Of a DNA stretch of 64,000 nucleotides, positions 54,319 through 63,747 are shown piece by piece. Under the pieces are notes generated by a model. The model did not search any database. It was given only the letters and a program-made list of their open reading frames with translations, and was not told the DNA's origin. Origin of the DNA: Paracoccus contaminans (GTDB lineage Bacteria; Pseudomonadota; Alphaproteobacteria; Rhodobacterales; Rhodobacteraceae); the NCBI RefSeq assembly GCF_002105555.1, contig NZ_CP020612.1, forward strand, positions 895,001 to 959,000. The letters run 5' to 3'. The translations under genes and the position numbers were made by a program. The first letter of the stretch is position 1, and each line of letters opens with the position of its first letter.

Positions 54319-55676
54319 GCGCGCTCTCCGATCAGGCGGGCGCGCAGGCGGCCCGACAGCCAGTCCATCAGCATGACCACCAGCACGATCAGCACGATGT
54401 AATAGGCGACATGTTCCCAGTCTTTCTGGGTCTGGATCGCCTGCACCAGCAGCAGGCCGATCCCCCCGCCGGTGATCGCGCCGATCACCGTGGCGCTGCG
54501 GGTGTTGGATTCAAGGAAATACAGCAGCTGCGAGAGGATCACCGGGCTGATCTGGGGCATCACCGCCCAGCGGTTGCGCGCCAGCGCGCCCGCGCCGGTG
54601 GACCGCAGCCCCTCGATGGGCTTGCCGTCCACATTCTCGAGCGCCTCGGAAAACAGCTTGCCGAAGCTGCCGGTGTCGGTCAGCAGGATGGCCAGGCTGC
54701 CGGTCAGCGGGCCGGGGCCGAAGGCGCGCGACAAAACGATGGTCCAGATCAGCGCATCCACCCCCCGAAGGAAGTCGAACCCCCGCCGCGCCACCTGCCG
54801 CACCAGGCGCGCGGGGGTGAAGTTGGACGCCGCCAGGAAGGCCAGCGGCAGCGCAACCAGTCCCGCGCCCATGGTGCCCAGAAAGGCCATCAGCACGGTT
54901 TCGAACATCGCCCAGGCGACATCGCCGTGGTGCCAGATGCCGTTGCGCCAGAAATCCTGCCCCATCGCCGCGATATTGGGGGTGCCGGGGCGCAGCTGCG
55001 GCCCCGCCACGGCCAGACGGGCCAGTTCGGGCAGCGAGCGGCCGTAGAACGGGCTTTGCAGGTCAAAGAAGAACAGCTCCCATCCCGCCTGGCGGCGCAG
55101 GATCTCGGTCCGGGCGCGGGTAAAGGTCACCCGCGCGCCCGGCAGGGTTGCCGTCAGGCGCCGGTCCGAGGCGTTCATCCAGGCGGGCGGGCCGGGAATG
55201 TCAAAGGCGATGCCGTCGCCGCGCGGGGCCACGTCATAGGCGGTCCCGTCCACGACCAGCCGCGCCGCCCCGTCCGCCGCGATATGGACCTCGTTGCCAG
55301 CGGGCAGCGCCACATCGACACCGCCATCGGGCCGGCGCGTCACCCAGCCCGGTTCCTGATCGGGGGCGAAGCGGGCCTGCCGCATCCCCTCGATGGAAAC
55401 CTCGGGGCGGGCGCCGTCGCGGTTCTGGCGGGTGACGTGAACCTTGTAGGACCAGAAATCCCCCATCAGCGTCACGGCATTGTCCCAGCGCGCCCGGCCC
55501 GCCACCCCGGCCAGATCAAACGCGATCGCCGCATGGAACAGATAGGCCAGCAGCAGCACCGGCAGCGCCAGCGCGATCCGCCGTTGCCGGGCGATGGCCC
55601 GGCGGGCCGCATCCAGCGGCGCGGGAGCCGGCAGGGCCGGAGCCGGCGTGACAGGGATCTGGGGGGTCATGCTCAT
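54315..55676 (-). CDS. phnE: Phosphonate ABC transporter permease PhnE (long form)
   Basis: A 453-residue permease. One N-terminal helix (RRIALALPVLLLAYLFHAAI) is followed by a large non-membrane domain (about 65-240). The last about 200 residues hold the PhnE-type permease core (FLRGVDALIWTIVLSRAFGP, SEALENVDGKPIEGLRSTGA, ITGGGIGLLLVQAI). Standard PhnE has about 260-290 residues, so the extra domain is notable. It pairs with the second, shorter PhnE encoded 4 nt upstream. Confidence 0.9.
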   Translation of the reverse strand: MSMTPQIPVTPAPALPAPAPLDAARRAIARQRRIALALPVLLLAYLFHAAIAFDLAGVAGRARWDNAVTLMGDFWSYKVHVTRQNRDGARPEVSIEGMRQARFAPDQEPGWVTRRPDGGVDVALPAGNEVHIAADGAARLVVDGTAYDVAPRGDGIAFDIPGPPAWMNASDRRLTATLPGARVTFTRARTEILRRQAGWELFFFDLQSPFYGRSLPELARLAVAGPQLRPGTPNIAAMGQDFWRNGIWHHGDVAWAMFETVLMAFLGTMGAGLVALPLAFLAASNFTPARLVRQVARRGFDFLRGVDALIWTIVLSRAFGPGPLTGSLAILLTDTGSFGKLFSEALENVDGKPIEGLRSTGAGALARNRWAVMPQISPVILSQLLYFLESNTRSATVIGAITGGGIGLLLVQAIQTQKDWEHVAYYIVLIVLVVMLMDWLSGRLRARLIGERA

Positions 55677-56533
55677 CGCGCGGCCCTTCCGCCGGTCAGC
55701 CGGTTGCGGATCGCGGAACTGGCCTGATCGACCGCGACGATGGTCAGGAACAGCAGCAGGAACACCGCCGCCGCCGCATCATAGCGGCCCTGGCCCCAGG
55801 AAATCGCGTTGCGCAGTTCATAGCCAATCCCGCCCGCCCCCACAAAGCCGAGGATCGCGCTGGCGCGGATATTGATCTCGAACCGCAGCGCCGCATAGCT
55901 CAGCCAGTCGGGGGCAACCTGCGGCAGCACCCCCAGCATCATCCGCTGCAGCCAGTTCGCGCCGACCGATTCCAGCCCTTCGACCGGCGCCAGGCTGGCA
56001 TTCTCGGCCACCTCGGAAAACATCTTGCCCAGCGCCCCGGCGGTGTGGAACGAAATCGCCAGCGCCGCGGGGATCGGCCCGCCGCCCAGGACAAAGATCA
56101 GCAGCAGCGCGATGACGATGTCGGGAATGGCGCGGGTGATGTCCATGAGCCGGCGGAACAGCGGCACCAGCCGCGGCCAAGGGGCAAGCCCGCGCGTGGA
56201 CAGCAGCGCGCCAACCGCGCCGCCCAAGGCGCCCAGGATCGTGGACACCGCGGCGATGTCGATCGTCTCGACCAGCGCGGGCAGGAAGCCCGCCATCAGG
56301 CCGGGCAGGCCGGCCGCCTTGGACCAGGCCTCGGCGACGAGTTCGGCGGGATAGTCGAGGATCTGCGGCAGCCCGGCCCGGAAACCGCCCGCGCTGCGCG
56401 CGTTGGCCAGGCGGAAGCCGGCCACCATCAGGGCGATGAAGATGCCCCACAGGATCGCCGAATAGCTGCGCCGGCGGGCGGCCAGGGCGCGGTAATCGGC
56501 GGCGATGCGGTTGTGGATTGGGCGCTGGGTCAT
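55673..56533 (-). CDS. phnE: Phosphonate ABC transporter permease PhnE (standard form)
   Basis: A 286-residue permease with about six helices. SAILWGIFIALMVAGFRLAN is the first helix; FRRLMDITRAIPDIVIALLLIF, FSEVAENASLAPVEGLESVG and SAILGFVGAGGIGYELRNAI are PhnE hallmarks including the EAA-type loop. It forms the membrane channel with the long PhnE, overlapping it by 4 nt, and receives substrate from PhnD (54 nt upstream). Confidence 0.93.
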   Translation of the reverse strand: MTQRPIHNRIAADYRALAARRRSYSAILWGIFIALMVAGFRLANARSAGGFRAGLPQILDYPAELVAEAWSKAAGLPGLMAGFLPALVETIDIAAVSTILGALGGAVGALLSTRGLAPWPRLVPLFRRLMDITRAIPDIVIALLLIFVLGGGPIPAALAISFHTAGALGKMFSEVAENASLAPVEGLESVGANWLQRMMLGVLPQVAPDWLSYAALRFEINIRASAILGFVGAGGIGYELRNAISWGQGRYDAAAAVFLLLFLTIVAVDQASSAIRNRLTGGRAAR

Positions 56534-56587
56534 GGTCGGTCAGCGCCGCCCGCGCCCCGTTGCCGGGAACGCGGGCGGCAGGGGGCC

Positions 56588-57502
56588 TCAGTTGGCCTTC
56601 TTCTGCTCTTCGAGCTTGCGCACTTCGATGATGGTGGCATAGGCGTCATGCGCCACCGGCTTGAAGCCGCCCGTCTCGCCCGAGGCGACGCCGTAGGCGC
56701 ATTCCTTGTCCTTGTCGATCAGGCCCGCGACCAGCGCGGTGAACTTTTCCTTCACATCGGCGGGCAGCGCCTTGCGGACCACCAGGGGGCCTTCGGGGAT
56801 CGGCTCGGATTTCCAGATCTGGACGAGGTCGTTCATGTCCACCAGCCCCGCATCGACCGCCTTGCGCAGCGCGCCCGAATTGTAGCCGTCTTCCCAGTTG
56901 CCAAGGCCGTCGGCCCAGGTCACGCCCCCGTCCACGTCGCCGTTCTTGACCGCGACGATGGTCTGTTCATGCCCGCCGGTGAACTTGATGTCCTTGAAAT
57001 ACTCGCCCGGCTTCATCGAATAGCCCTGCTTGGGCAGTTCGACCGCCGGGATGAGATAGCCCGAGGTCGAGTTCGGGTCGCCAAAGCCCAGCACCTTGCC
57101 CTTCATGTCGTCCATGCTGGCGATGGCGTGATCCTTGCGCGCGATGCCGATCGAGAAATAGTTCGCGGCGCCGTCGAGATTGGTCTTGACCAGCACCGGC
57201 TCGACCGCCTCGGGATCGGTCAGATAGGCCTTGGCATAGCCCGAGGCGCCCAGGATCGCGGCGTCCAGCGTCCCGCCCAGCAGGCCCTGGATCACCCCGT
57301 CGTAATCGGCCGGCGTGAACAGCTTGACCGGAACGCCCAGCGCCTCTTCGGCATATTTGCGCAGGCATTCGTTCGAGGTCATGCGGTCCTGCGCGTTCTC
57401 GCCGCCCAGCACGCCGATATTGAAGCGGGTGATGGGCTCTTGTGCCAGGGCCGGGGTCGCGGCCAGCACGGCCAGGGTCAGGGAAAGGGCGGTCTTCATC
57501 AT
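56588..57502 (-). CDS. phnD: Phosphonate ABC transporter substrate-binding protein PhnD
   Basis: A 304-residue periplasmic binding protein. Signal peptide MMKTALSLTLAVLAATPALAQ is cleaved before EPITRFNIGVLGGENAQD. YDGVIQGLLGGTLDAAILGA, FGDPNSTSGYLIP and NGDVDGGVTWADGL are PhnD motifs for the phosphonate pocket. AGGAGCC precedes the start. It lies between phnC (24 nt gap) and the two phnE genes. Confidence 0.94.
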   Translation of the reverse strand: MMKTALSLTLAVLAATPALAQEPITRFNIGVLGGENAQDRMTSNECLRKYAEEALGVPVKLFTPADYDGVIQGLLGGTLDAAILGASGYAKAYLTDPEAVEPVLVKTNLDGAANYFSIGIARKDHAIASMDDMKGKVLGFGDPNSTSGYLIPAVELPKQGYSMKPGEYFKDIKFTGGHEQTIVAVKNGDVDGGVTWADGLGNWEDGYNSGALRKAVDAGLVDMNDLVQIWKSEPIPEGPLVVRKALPADVKEKFTALVAGLIDKDKECAYGVASGETGGFKPVAHDAYATIIEVRKLEEQKKAN

Positions 57503-57526
57503 CTCAGGCTCCTGTGAGGATGGGGG

Positions 57527-58357
57527 TCAGTCGGCCAGCAGCCGCGCGGCATAGGCGGGATCGCGGGCCGGGGCGTGCTGGGGTTCCAATGCGGTCGAGG
57601 TCGCGGCCTCGGAAAAGCCGGCGCCCGCGCCATAGATGTCGCGGGCGGCCGCCGTGGTCAGTTGCGCGGGCGTTCCGTCAAAGACGATGCGGCCCTTGCG
57701 CATGCCGATGATGCGGTCGCAATAGCGCCGCGCCGTGTCCAGCGTGTGCAGGTTGGCGATGACGGTGCGGCCATCCTCGTCATGGATGGCGCGCAGGCTG
57801 TCCATCACCACCTGCGCGTTCATCGGATCGAGACTGGCGATCGGTTCATCCGCCAGGATGATCGCGGGATCCTGCATCAGCGCGCGGGCGATGGCGACAC
57901 GCTGCTGCTGGCCGCCGGACAGGGCCTCGGCCCGCTTGGGGGCCTGTTCCGCGATGCCCAGCCGGTCCAGGATCGCGACCGCCCGCTCGATGTCGGCAGC
58001 CGGCCACAGGCCGAACAGGGCCGTCAGCGTGCCCCGCTTGTTCAACAGCCCGTGCAGCACGTTCTGGACCACGTCCAGCCGCGGGACCAGGTTGAACTGC
58101 TGGAAGATCATGGCGCAGTCCGACTGCCAGGCCCGGCGGGCGGCGCCGCGCAGCGCCAGCACATCGCGCCCGTCCACGATCAGCCGTCCGGCGCTGGCAT
58201 CGGTCAGGCGGTTCATCATCCGCAGCAGCGTGGATTTGCCCGCGCCCGAACTGCCGATGATCCCGATCATGCAGGGCCGCTCGATCACGAAACTGGCGTC
58301 GTCCACCGCGCGGGTGGCGCCGAAGATCCGGGTCAGGCCGCGGGCCTCGATTCGCAT
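57527..58357 (-). CDS. phnC: Phosphonate ABC transporter ATP-binding protein PhnC
   Basis: A 276-residue ATPase. Walker [19 protein letters not shown]-loop [14 protein letters not shown], signature [14 protein letters not shown], Walker [14 protein letters not shown] and switch His in [23 protein letters not shown] 58357 follows GAGGCGG, which supports it over an upstream in-frame start at 58426. It opens the transport unit phnC-D-E-E-acyltransferase. Confidence 0.94.
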   Translation of the reverse strand: MRIEARGLTRIFGATRAVDDASFVIERPCMIGIIGSSGAGKSTLLRMMNRLTDASAGRLIVDGRDVLALRGAARRAWQSDCAMIFQQFNLVPRLDVVQNVLHGLLNKRGTLTALFGLWPAADIERAVAILDRLGIAEQAPKRAEALSGGQQQRVAIARALMQDPAIILADEPIASLDPMNAQVVMDSLRAIHDEDGRTVIANLHTLDTARRYCDRIIGMRKGRIVFDGTPAQLTTAAARDIYGAGAGFSEAATSTALEPQHAPARDPAYAARLLAD

Positions 58358-58424
58358 ATGTCGTCCGCCTCGGTTCGCGCAAGAAAGCGTTGCGGTTCCC
58401 TTGAGGGCCGCAGACGACAACTGC

Positions 58425-58442
58425 ATGACGCTCAGATGAACA
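58425..58442 (-). promoter_or_regulatory. Possible Pho box upstream of phnC
   Basis: On the - strand TGTTCAT-CTGA-GCGTCAT has the 7-4-7 layout of the PhoB box (CTGTCAT repeats), with 4 and 5 of 7 matches. It lies 68 nt before the phnC start, a suitable distance for PhoB activation under phosphate starvation. The match is moderate. Confidence 0.35.
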
Positions 58443-58885
58443 GAGGGCTAAATCTCGGTTGGATGCAGGGCATGGCGCGTCATGCGCCTGCCATGCGCCG
58501 GCCGGTGCCAAGGCGTGCGGAGATGATCGCCGCGGCAAGGCCCGAACGACGGCCCGCGGCTGACCTGATGCCTGCCGCGGTTCTTTGGGGCGGCGATGGG
58601 CGCGCGGGCGGCGAACATGCCTGCCGCCACGCGGCAACGGTTCTGCTGCAAGCGGCGCGGCCTGCAAGGCTGGCGGCGACCGTCAGCATCCCTCCTCGCG
58701 CCCCGCATAGGCCGCATCTGTCGGGACGGGTGCGGCCAAGCGCCTTCCCGCACGGCATTGGAGCCTGGGGGGGGGCGGCGCGCCCGGCAGCCGGCAGGGG
58801 GCCGGGATCATCCGGGCGCAATCGGCCTTGCCGCAAGGGGGCCGCGGCGGGGGGCCGCCCTGCCGCGCCTTTCAGGCTCCGGCGC
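58443..58885. other. Intergenic region upstream of phnC without identifiable gene
   Basis: Between the phnC promoter region and the peptidoglycan-binding gene. Open frames on both strands here have no domain, no ribosome binding site and Arg/Ala-rich composition expected by chance at this GC. A small palindromic stretch (GGCATGGCGCGTCATGCGCC area, near 58470-58500) may be part of a terminator or control site. Nothing else was seen. Confidence 0.4.
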
Positions 58886-60343
58886 TCAGTCGCGCCGGCG
58901 GACCCGCAATTGCTGCAACTGGTCCCGGTTCAGAAAGCCCGTGACCGGCAGCGCGTTGTCGCCCTGCCACTTGCGGATGGCGGCGCGGGTGCCCGAGCCG
59001 AAGGCGCCGTCGATCCCGCGGGTGTCATAGCCCAGCGCGTCAAGCCGGGTCTGAACCTCGACCCGCTCGACCGAGCTGAGGTTGAGGCGGATCTCATCCA
59101 CCGCGCTGGCGCCTGCGCCATCCTGCGGGGCCTTGTCCTGAGGCGCCTTGTCCGCCGGGCCGGCAGATGCGCCGCGCAGCGCCGCGGCCTGCGCCCGCGT
59201 CAGGTATCCGGTCGCCGGCTCGCCGCGCGCGGTCTGCCAGGCGCGGATCGCCCGGCGCGAGCCGGAACCGAACTGCCCGTCCACGCCGCGCGTGTCGTAT
59301 CCCGCCGCGACCAGCTTGCGCTGCATGGCGGTGCGATCCTCGCGCGTCAGGTTCAGCGCGAGTTCGCCGGCTGCGGCGCCGCTTTCGTCCGCGGGGGCGG
59401 GGGCGGCCGGGGTGACAACGGGGGTCGTGCCGGCGTTCAGGATCGCATCGGCATCGGCGCGGGTCAGATAGCCCGTCGCGGGAACGCCGCTCGCGCGCTG
59501 CCAGGCGCTGATCGCGGCGCGGGTGCCGGCGCCGAAGCGGCCGTCCACGCCCTTCGTGTCATGCCCCAGCTGGGTCAGGCGGGACTGGATGATCCGCCGC
59601 TGCGTCATCGTCAGATCCAGCGCCGTTTCGGCCGCGGCATCGCCGGCCGGGACGGCGGCGGGCGGCGGCGCGGGCACCGAGGCGCCGTCCTGCTGCAGCA
59701 GGCGCAGCTGGGCGGCATCCAGATAGCCGGTGGCGGCATAGCCCCGCTCACGCTGCCATGCCGTGATCGCCCGGCGGGTGCCCGACCCGAAGACGCCATC
59801 GGCGCCGCGCGTGTCATGGCCCAGCGCATTCAGCCGCAACTGCACGCGGCGGCGAGTATCCGTGCTCAGCCCCAGGGCGCTTTCGGCCGCCGCCCCGCCG
59901 CCGGAACCGGCCGCCTCGGCCTGCGCCGCCTGCGCGGGCGAGGTGCCGGGCGGCAGTTCGGGCGCAGCCGGCGACGCCGCGGGGGGCGCGGCGGGGGCGG
60001 GCGCGGGCGGCGCGGCGGGGGCCGCGGCCGGCGAGGGAACGACCGTCACGGGAAGCGTTCCCCCGACCGGGGCGCCGGCCTGAAGCTGGCCCAGCATCGC
60101 CCGCGCCTCGGCGGCATGGGGGCCGGCGGGATAGGCGGCCAGATAGCCGCGATAGGCCTCGGCCGTGCCCTGACGCGAAACCAGATCCCAACGCTGCTGT
60201 TCGTCCGACAGCGATGGCGCCGCCCCGTCCGGGGCTGCGGCCCCGCCGACCACCACGGGCGCCTGCTGCGCCGTTGCCGCGCCTGCCAGCATGGCGGCGC
60301 CGATCACTGCGGCCATGGCCGCGGACATTCCCCTTGCGATCAT
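58886..60343 (-). CDS. Exported protein with four peptidoglycan-binding repeats
   Basis: A 485-residue protein. A signal peptide (about 1-25, ending GAATAQQA) is followed by a short TPR/YbgF-like helix pair (LVSRQGTAEAYRGYLAAYPA), a long Ala/Pro linker, and four PG_binding_1 units separated by Pro/Ala linkers. Each unit shows LG-x-DTRG-x-DG-x-FG-SGTR-AI-x-W and TGYL. It is expected to bind cell-wall peptidoglycan in the periplasm; no hydrolase domain is present. ATG 60343 is selected as it leads directly into the signal peptide. Confidence 0.8.
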   Translation of the reverse strand: MIARGMSAAMAAVIGAAMLAGAATAQQAPVVVGGAAAPDGAAPSLSDEQQRWDLVSRQGTAEAYRGYLAAYPAGPHAAEARAMLGQLQAGAPVGGTLPVTVVPSPAAAPAAPPAPAPAAPPAASPAAPELPPGTSPAQAAQAEAAGSGGGAAAESALGLSTDTRRRVQLRLNALGHDTRGADGVFGSGTRRAITAWQRERGYAATGYLDAAQLRLLQQDGASVPAPPPAAVPAGDAAAETALDLTMTQRRIIQSRLTQLGHDTKGVDGRFGAGTRAAISAWQRASGVPATGYLTRADADAILNAGTTPVVTPAAPAPADESGAAAGELALNLTREDRTAMQRKLVAAGYDTRGVDGQFGSGSRRAIRAWQTARGEPATGYLTRAQAAALRGASAGPADKAPQDKAPQDGAGASAVDEIRLNLSSVERVEVQTRLDALGYDTRGIDGAFGSGTRAAIRKWQGDNALPVTGFLNRDQLQQLRVRRRD

Positions 60344-60466
60344 CCTGATTCCCACATTCCTGCACCTGCGCTGCATCAGCGCGGCGATCCTTGTTCCAGT
60401 CCTATCCTGACGGGCCGTGCCACGGATTCACGTTGCGCGGCCGTCACGTTCACTTCATCGGCATCA

Positions 60467-62002
60467 TCACCCGCCCGGCCTGCGCAGCCTGACGGCGAAA
60501 AAGCCGTCCAGCCCGCCGAGATGCCCCCAATGATCCGGCCGGGTGCGGATCGCGCCCTCGGGCGTGATCCAGGCAGGGTCCAGCCCCGGCATCCGCGGCC
60601 TTTCGACCGTCAGGCCCGGATGGCGGTCCAGCGCGGCGGCAAGCTGCGCCTCGCCCTCGGCCGGGTGGATCGAGCAGACCGCATAGACCAGCCGCCCCCC
60701 CGGCCCCAGCAGGGCCAGCGCATGGTCGATCATCGCGGCCTGCAGGCGCACCAGATCGGGGATCATCGCCCCGTCGCGGATCAGCGGCAGCTCGGGGTGC
60801 CGGCGGATCGTCCCGGTCGCAGAACAGGGCGCATCCAGCAGCACCGCATCCAGCGCGCAATCGGGCCGCCAGGCCAGCGCGTCGGCGGCAACCAGCGCGG
60901 CGTCAAGGCGCGTGCGCTCCAGGTTGGCCCGCACGCGCGACAGGCGGGCCTCGGACAGGTCAACGGCGATGACCGCGGCCCCGGCGGCGGCCAGCTGCAT
61001 CGTCTTGCCGCCGGGCGCGCAGCACAGATCGGCCACCCTTTCCCCCGCGCGCGGGTCCAGCAGACGCACGGGCAGCGCCGCGGCCGCGTCCTGCACCCAC
61101 CATGCGCCTGCCTCGTATCCCGGCAGGGCCGTCACCTGCGTGCCGGGCGGCAGGCGGCGGCTGCCGGTGGGCAGCGGCTCGCCCGGCACCGCGGCGCCGG
61201 GCTTGCCGGTCAGATCGACGCCGGGGGCGGTCTCATGCGCCGCCTCGATGGCGGCGGCAACGCCCTCGCCCCATTGCCGCGCGACGGGGCCGCGCAGCCA
61301 GTCGGGCAACCGGGCGGGGGCCGCGCCGTCCCATTGGGCCTGCGCCCCCGCGGCGCGGCGCAGCACCGCGTTCACCATGCCCGCGGCCGCCCTGCCCCCC
61401 GGCCCCGCCCCGCGGGCCAGCGCGACGGCGGCATTCACCACGCCATGGGGCGCCTCGCCCAAACCCAGCAGTTCCGTCACCGCCAGCCGCAGGATGTCCG
61501 ACATCTCGGCCCGCGGCTGACGGCCAAGCAGGGGCGCCAGAACCGCATCGGACCGGCCGCGCCAGCGTATCGTCGCGGCCGCGAGCCGCTGCGCGCGCGC
61601 CCGTTCGGCCGGGGCAAGCTGTCCCAGCCCCGCCCCTGCCGCCGCCTCGGCCAGCGTCGCCCCCTCGCGCAGCGCCGCCAGCAGCGCAAGGGCGCCGCCG
61701 CGGGCATCGGCGGGCTGGCCGCGGGCCGGACGGGCGGCGGAACGGGCGCCGGCATCGGGTCGGGGGCGGCCGCTGGGGGGCGCGGCCGGACGGCCGGCGC
61801 GTTCCTTGCGGGCGCTGCGCTGCGGGGTGACGGGCGGCGGCGGCGCCCTGGCCGGTTCCGGTGCCGCCCTGTCCTGCGGCAAGGGTGCTGGCGGCGCCGG
61901 GGGGGATGCCGTGGGGGCGGGCGGCTGCCGGCGGGGGCGCGCCTCTGCGCCGGTCCGCTGGTCCCCGCCGCGCAGGGCGCCTGCATCCTTGTCCTTGTCC
62001 AT
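60467..62002 (-). CDS. rsmB: 16S rRNA (cytosine(967)-C(5))-methyltransferase, with long N-terminal tail
   Basis: A 511-residue RsmB/Sun protein that methylates C967 of 16S rRNA. After an about 100-residue Pro/Arg/Ala-rich tail comes the NusB-like RNA-binding domain (RGGALALLAALREGATLAEA, then LRLAVTELLGLGEAPHGVVN). The SAM-dependent methylase domain follows (LCCAPGGKTMQLAAAGA, LDAPCSATGTIRRHPE with a catalytic Cys, and VYAVCSIHPAEGE with the second Cys). ATG 62002 is the start; the frame upstream has no similarity. It is divergent from the SDHAF4-like gene. Confidence 0.92.
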   Translation of the reverse strand: MDKDKDAGALRGGDQRTGAEARPRRQPPAPTASPPAPPAPLPQDRAAPEPARAPPPPVTPQRSARKERAGRPAAPPSGRPRPDAGARSAARPARGQPADARGGALALLAALREGATLAEAAAGAGLGQLAPAERARAQRLAAATIRWRGRSDAVLAPLLGRQPRAEMSDILRLAVTELLGLGEAPHGVVNAAVALARGAGPGGRAAAGMVNAVLRRAAGAQAQWDGAAPARLPDWLRGPVARQWGEGVAAAIEAAHETAPGVDLTGKPGAAVPGEPLPTGSRRLPPGTQVTALPGYEAGAWWVQDAAAALPVRLLDPRAGERVADLCCAPGGKTMQLAAAGAAVIAVDLSEARLSRVRANLERTRLDAALVAADALAWRPDCALDAVLLDAPCSATGTIRRHPELPLIRDGAMIPDLVRLQAAMIDHALALLGPGGRLVYAVCSIHPAEGEAQLAAALDRHPGLTVERPRMPGLDPAWITPEGAIRTRPDHWGHLGGLDGFFAVRLRRPGG

Positions 62003-62023
62003 CGCGTCCCCGCGTCCTAGCTG

Positions 62024-62055
62024 AAACCCGAGCCATACCGAAGCAGCACGGGTTT
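62024..62055. promoter_or_regulatory. Inverted repeat between rsmB and the SDHAF4-like gene
   Basis: AAACCCG (62024-62030) and CGGGTTT (62049-62055) are a perfect 7-bp inverted repeat centred in the 57-nt divergent gap. It could be a regulator site or a hairpin near the start of the + strand transcript. No function can be assigned. Confidence 0.3.
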
Positions 62056-62059
62056 TGCC

Positions 62060-62275
62060 ATGACCGAAGCCGATATCCCCGCCGGGGCCGAGCCACAGGA
62101 CCGGCCCGAATGGGCCCATCTTCCGCCCCCCGCGCGCCGCGCCCTGGCCGAGGCAGAGGCACGGCGCAAGGCCGCCGCGCCGCTTGAGCTGCCGCCCGAA
62201 CTGGGCGGGCGCGAGGGGCCCGAGCCTGTCCGCTACGGCGATTATGAACGCAAGGGTCTGGCCGTCGATTTCTAG
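62060..62275 (+). CDS. DUF1674 / succinate dehydrogenase assembly factor 4-like protein
   Basis: A 71-residue protein ending in the diagnostic block [20 protein letters not shown] followed by VDF, matching DUF1674 (SDHAF4), a chaperone for the flavinated SDH subunit. The N-terminal half is Pro/Ala/Glu-rich and disordered. ATG 62060 follows a short divergent region. The stop overlaps that of the convergent dadA gene by 4 nt. Confidence 0.88.
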   Translation: MTEADIPAGAEPQDRPEWAHLPPPARRALAEAEARRKAAAPLELPPELGGREGPEPVRYGDYERKGLAVDF

Positions 62276-63552
62276 GCGGCGGCGCGGCCCTCGGCCCCGC
62301 GGCCATAACGCGATACCGCCAGATCGTCAGCCCTGATCTGCGGCGTCCTGCCGCTGACCAGATCGGCCAGCAGTTGCGCCGAGCCTGCCGCCATCGTCCA
62401 GCCCAGCGTGCCGTGGCCGGTGTTCAACCACAGGTTCGCCGCCGGCGTCGGCCCGATGACAGGGGTGCCGTCGGGCGTCATCGGGCGCAGCCCGGCCCAG
62501 AAGCTGGCACGATCCAGATCGCCCGCGCCCCCGAACAGCTCGCCCACCGACTTGGCCAGCGTGGCGCGGCGGCGCGGGGACAGCGACAGGTCGAACCCCG
62601 CCAGTTCCGCCAGCCCCCCCACGCGGATGCGGTTGCCCAGCCGCGTGATCGCGACCTTGTAGGTTTCGTCCATGACGGTCGAGACGGGCGCACGCGATTC
62701 GTCCACGATGGGCAGGGTCAGCGAATAGCCCTTGACCGGATGCACCGGCAGCCTGATGCCGAAGGGCGCGACCAGCGCCGGGGAATGGCTGCCCAGCGCC
62801 ACGACAAAGGCATCCGCCGTCAGCCGCCCGGCCGCGGTCCGCACCGCCTCGATCCGCGCGCGCGTCCCCTCCAGCCCGGCTATGGTGGTGCCATAGAGAA
62901 AGCGCACGCCCTCGGCCTCGGCCAGTGCGGCCAGCGCCTGCGTGAACATGTGACAATCGCCCGTCTCGTCATCGGGCAGTTGCAGCCCCCCGGCCAGCAG
63001 ATGGCGGGCATGGGCCAGCCCCGGTTCGGCCGCGATGCAGCCCTCGACATCCAGTTCCCGGTAGGGGACGCCATCGGCCTTGAGAACCTTGATGTCCTTC
63101 TGCACCGCCGCAAGCTGCAGATCGGTGCGGAACACCTGCAAGGTGCCGCGGGTGCGTTCGTCGTAATGGATGCCCGTTTCCGCCCGCAGCGCGCCGAGGC
63201 ACTGGCGCGAATATTCGGCGACCCGCATCATCCGCGACTTGTTCAGCACATAGGCGCTGGCGGTGCAGTTGCCCAGCATCCGTGCCATCCAGGTAGCCCG
63301 CACCGGATCGGCCGTGGCATGCAGCACCAGCGGCGCATGGCGCTGGAACATCCAGCGCAGCGCCTTGCCGGGAATGCCCGGCGCGGCCCAGGGCGTCGAA
63401 TAGCCCGGCGAGATCTCGCCCGCATTGGCAAAGGAGGTTTCCATGGCGGCAGCGGGCTGGCGGTCAACCACCGTGACCTGATGGCCCGCGCGCGCCAGCG
63501 CCCATGCGCTTGTCACCCCGATGACGCCTGCACCCAGAACGATGATCTTCAT
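62272..63552 (-). CDS. dadA: D-amino acid dehydrogenase (DadA family)
   Basis: A 426-residue FAD enzyme oxidising D-amino acids at the membrane. [20 protein letters not shown] (3-22) is the FAD-binding site. [20 protein letters not shown] is the DadA signature; [25 protein letters not shown] and [19 protein letters not shown] complete the family pattern. ATG 63552 has CAGGG upstream and gives the exact family start; an upstream ATG at 63582 is unlikely. No alanine racemase gene is next to it. Confidence 0.92.
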   Translation of the reverse strand: MKIIVLGAGVIGVTSAWALARAGHQVTVVDRQPAAAMETSFANAGEISPGYSTPWAAPGIPGKALRWMFQRHAPLVLHATADPVRATWMARMLGNCTASAYVLNKSRMMRVAEYSRQCLGALRAETGIHYDERTRGTLQVFRTDLQLAAVQKDIKVLKADGVPYRELDVEGCIAAEPGLAHARHLLAGGLQLPDDETGDCHMFTQALAALAEAEGVRFLYGTTIAGLEGTRARIEAVRTAAGRLTADAFVVALGSHSPALVAPFGIRLPVHPVKGYSLTLPIVDESRAPVSTVMDETYKVAITRLGNRIRVGGLAELAGFDLSLSPRRRATLAKSVGELFGGAGDLDRASFWAGLRPMTPDGTPVIGPTPAANLWLNTGHGTLGWTMAAGSAQLLADLVSGRTPQIRADDLAVSRYGRGAEGRAAA

Positions 63553-63747
63553 GGCCGGACCCTGCTGGCAAATATTGCGCACATGATCGGCCCGGCAGGA
63601 CGGAATGTGCTGCGCAAGCCGCTGGCCAGGGCCGGAGAGATCAGAAGATCCTGAACCGGAAAGCCCGATTCACGCCAGGATCTTGCGGCTTCTCAATTCT
63701 GCGCCGCAGCATGTCCCGCCGTTGCCTCGGCGTTCGGGACGAATCAC

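Noticed and set aside
57575..62020. A very long open frame on the + strand opposite phnC, the repeat protein and rsmB
   Set aside because: It is a by-product of high GC: the - strand genes have clear domains and start signals, while the + frame is Arg/Gly/Pro-rich without similarity.
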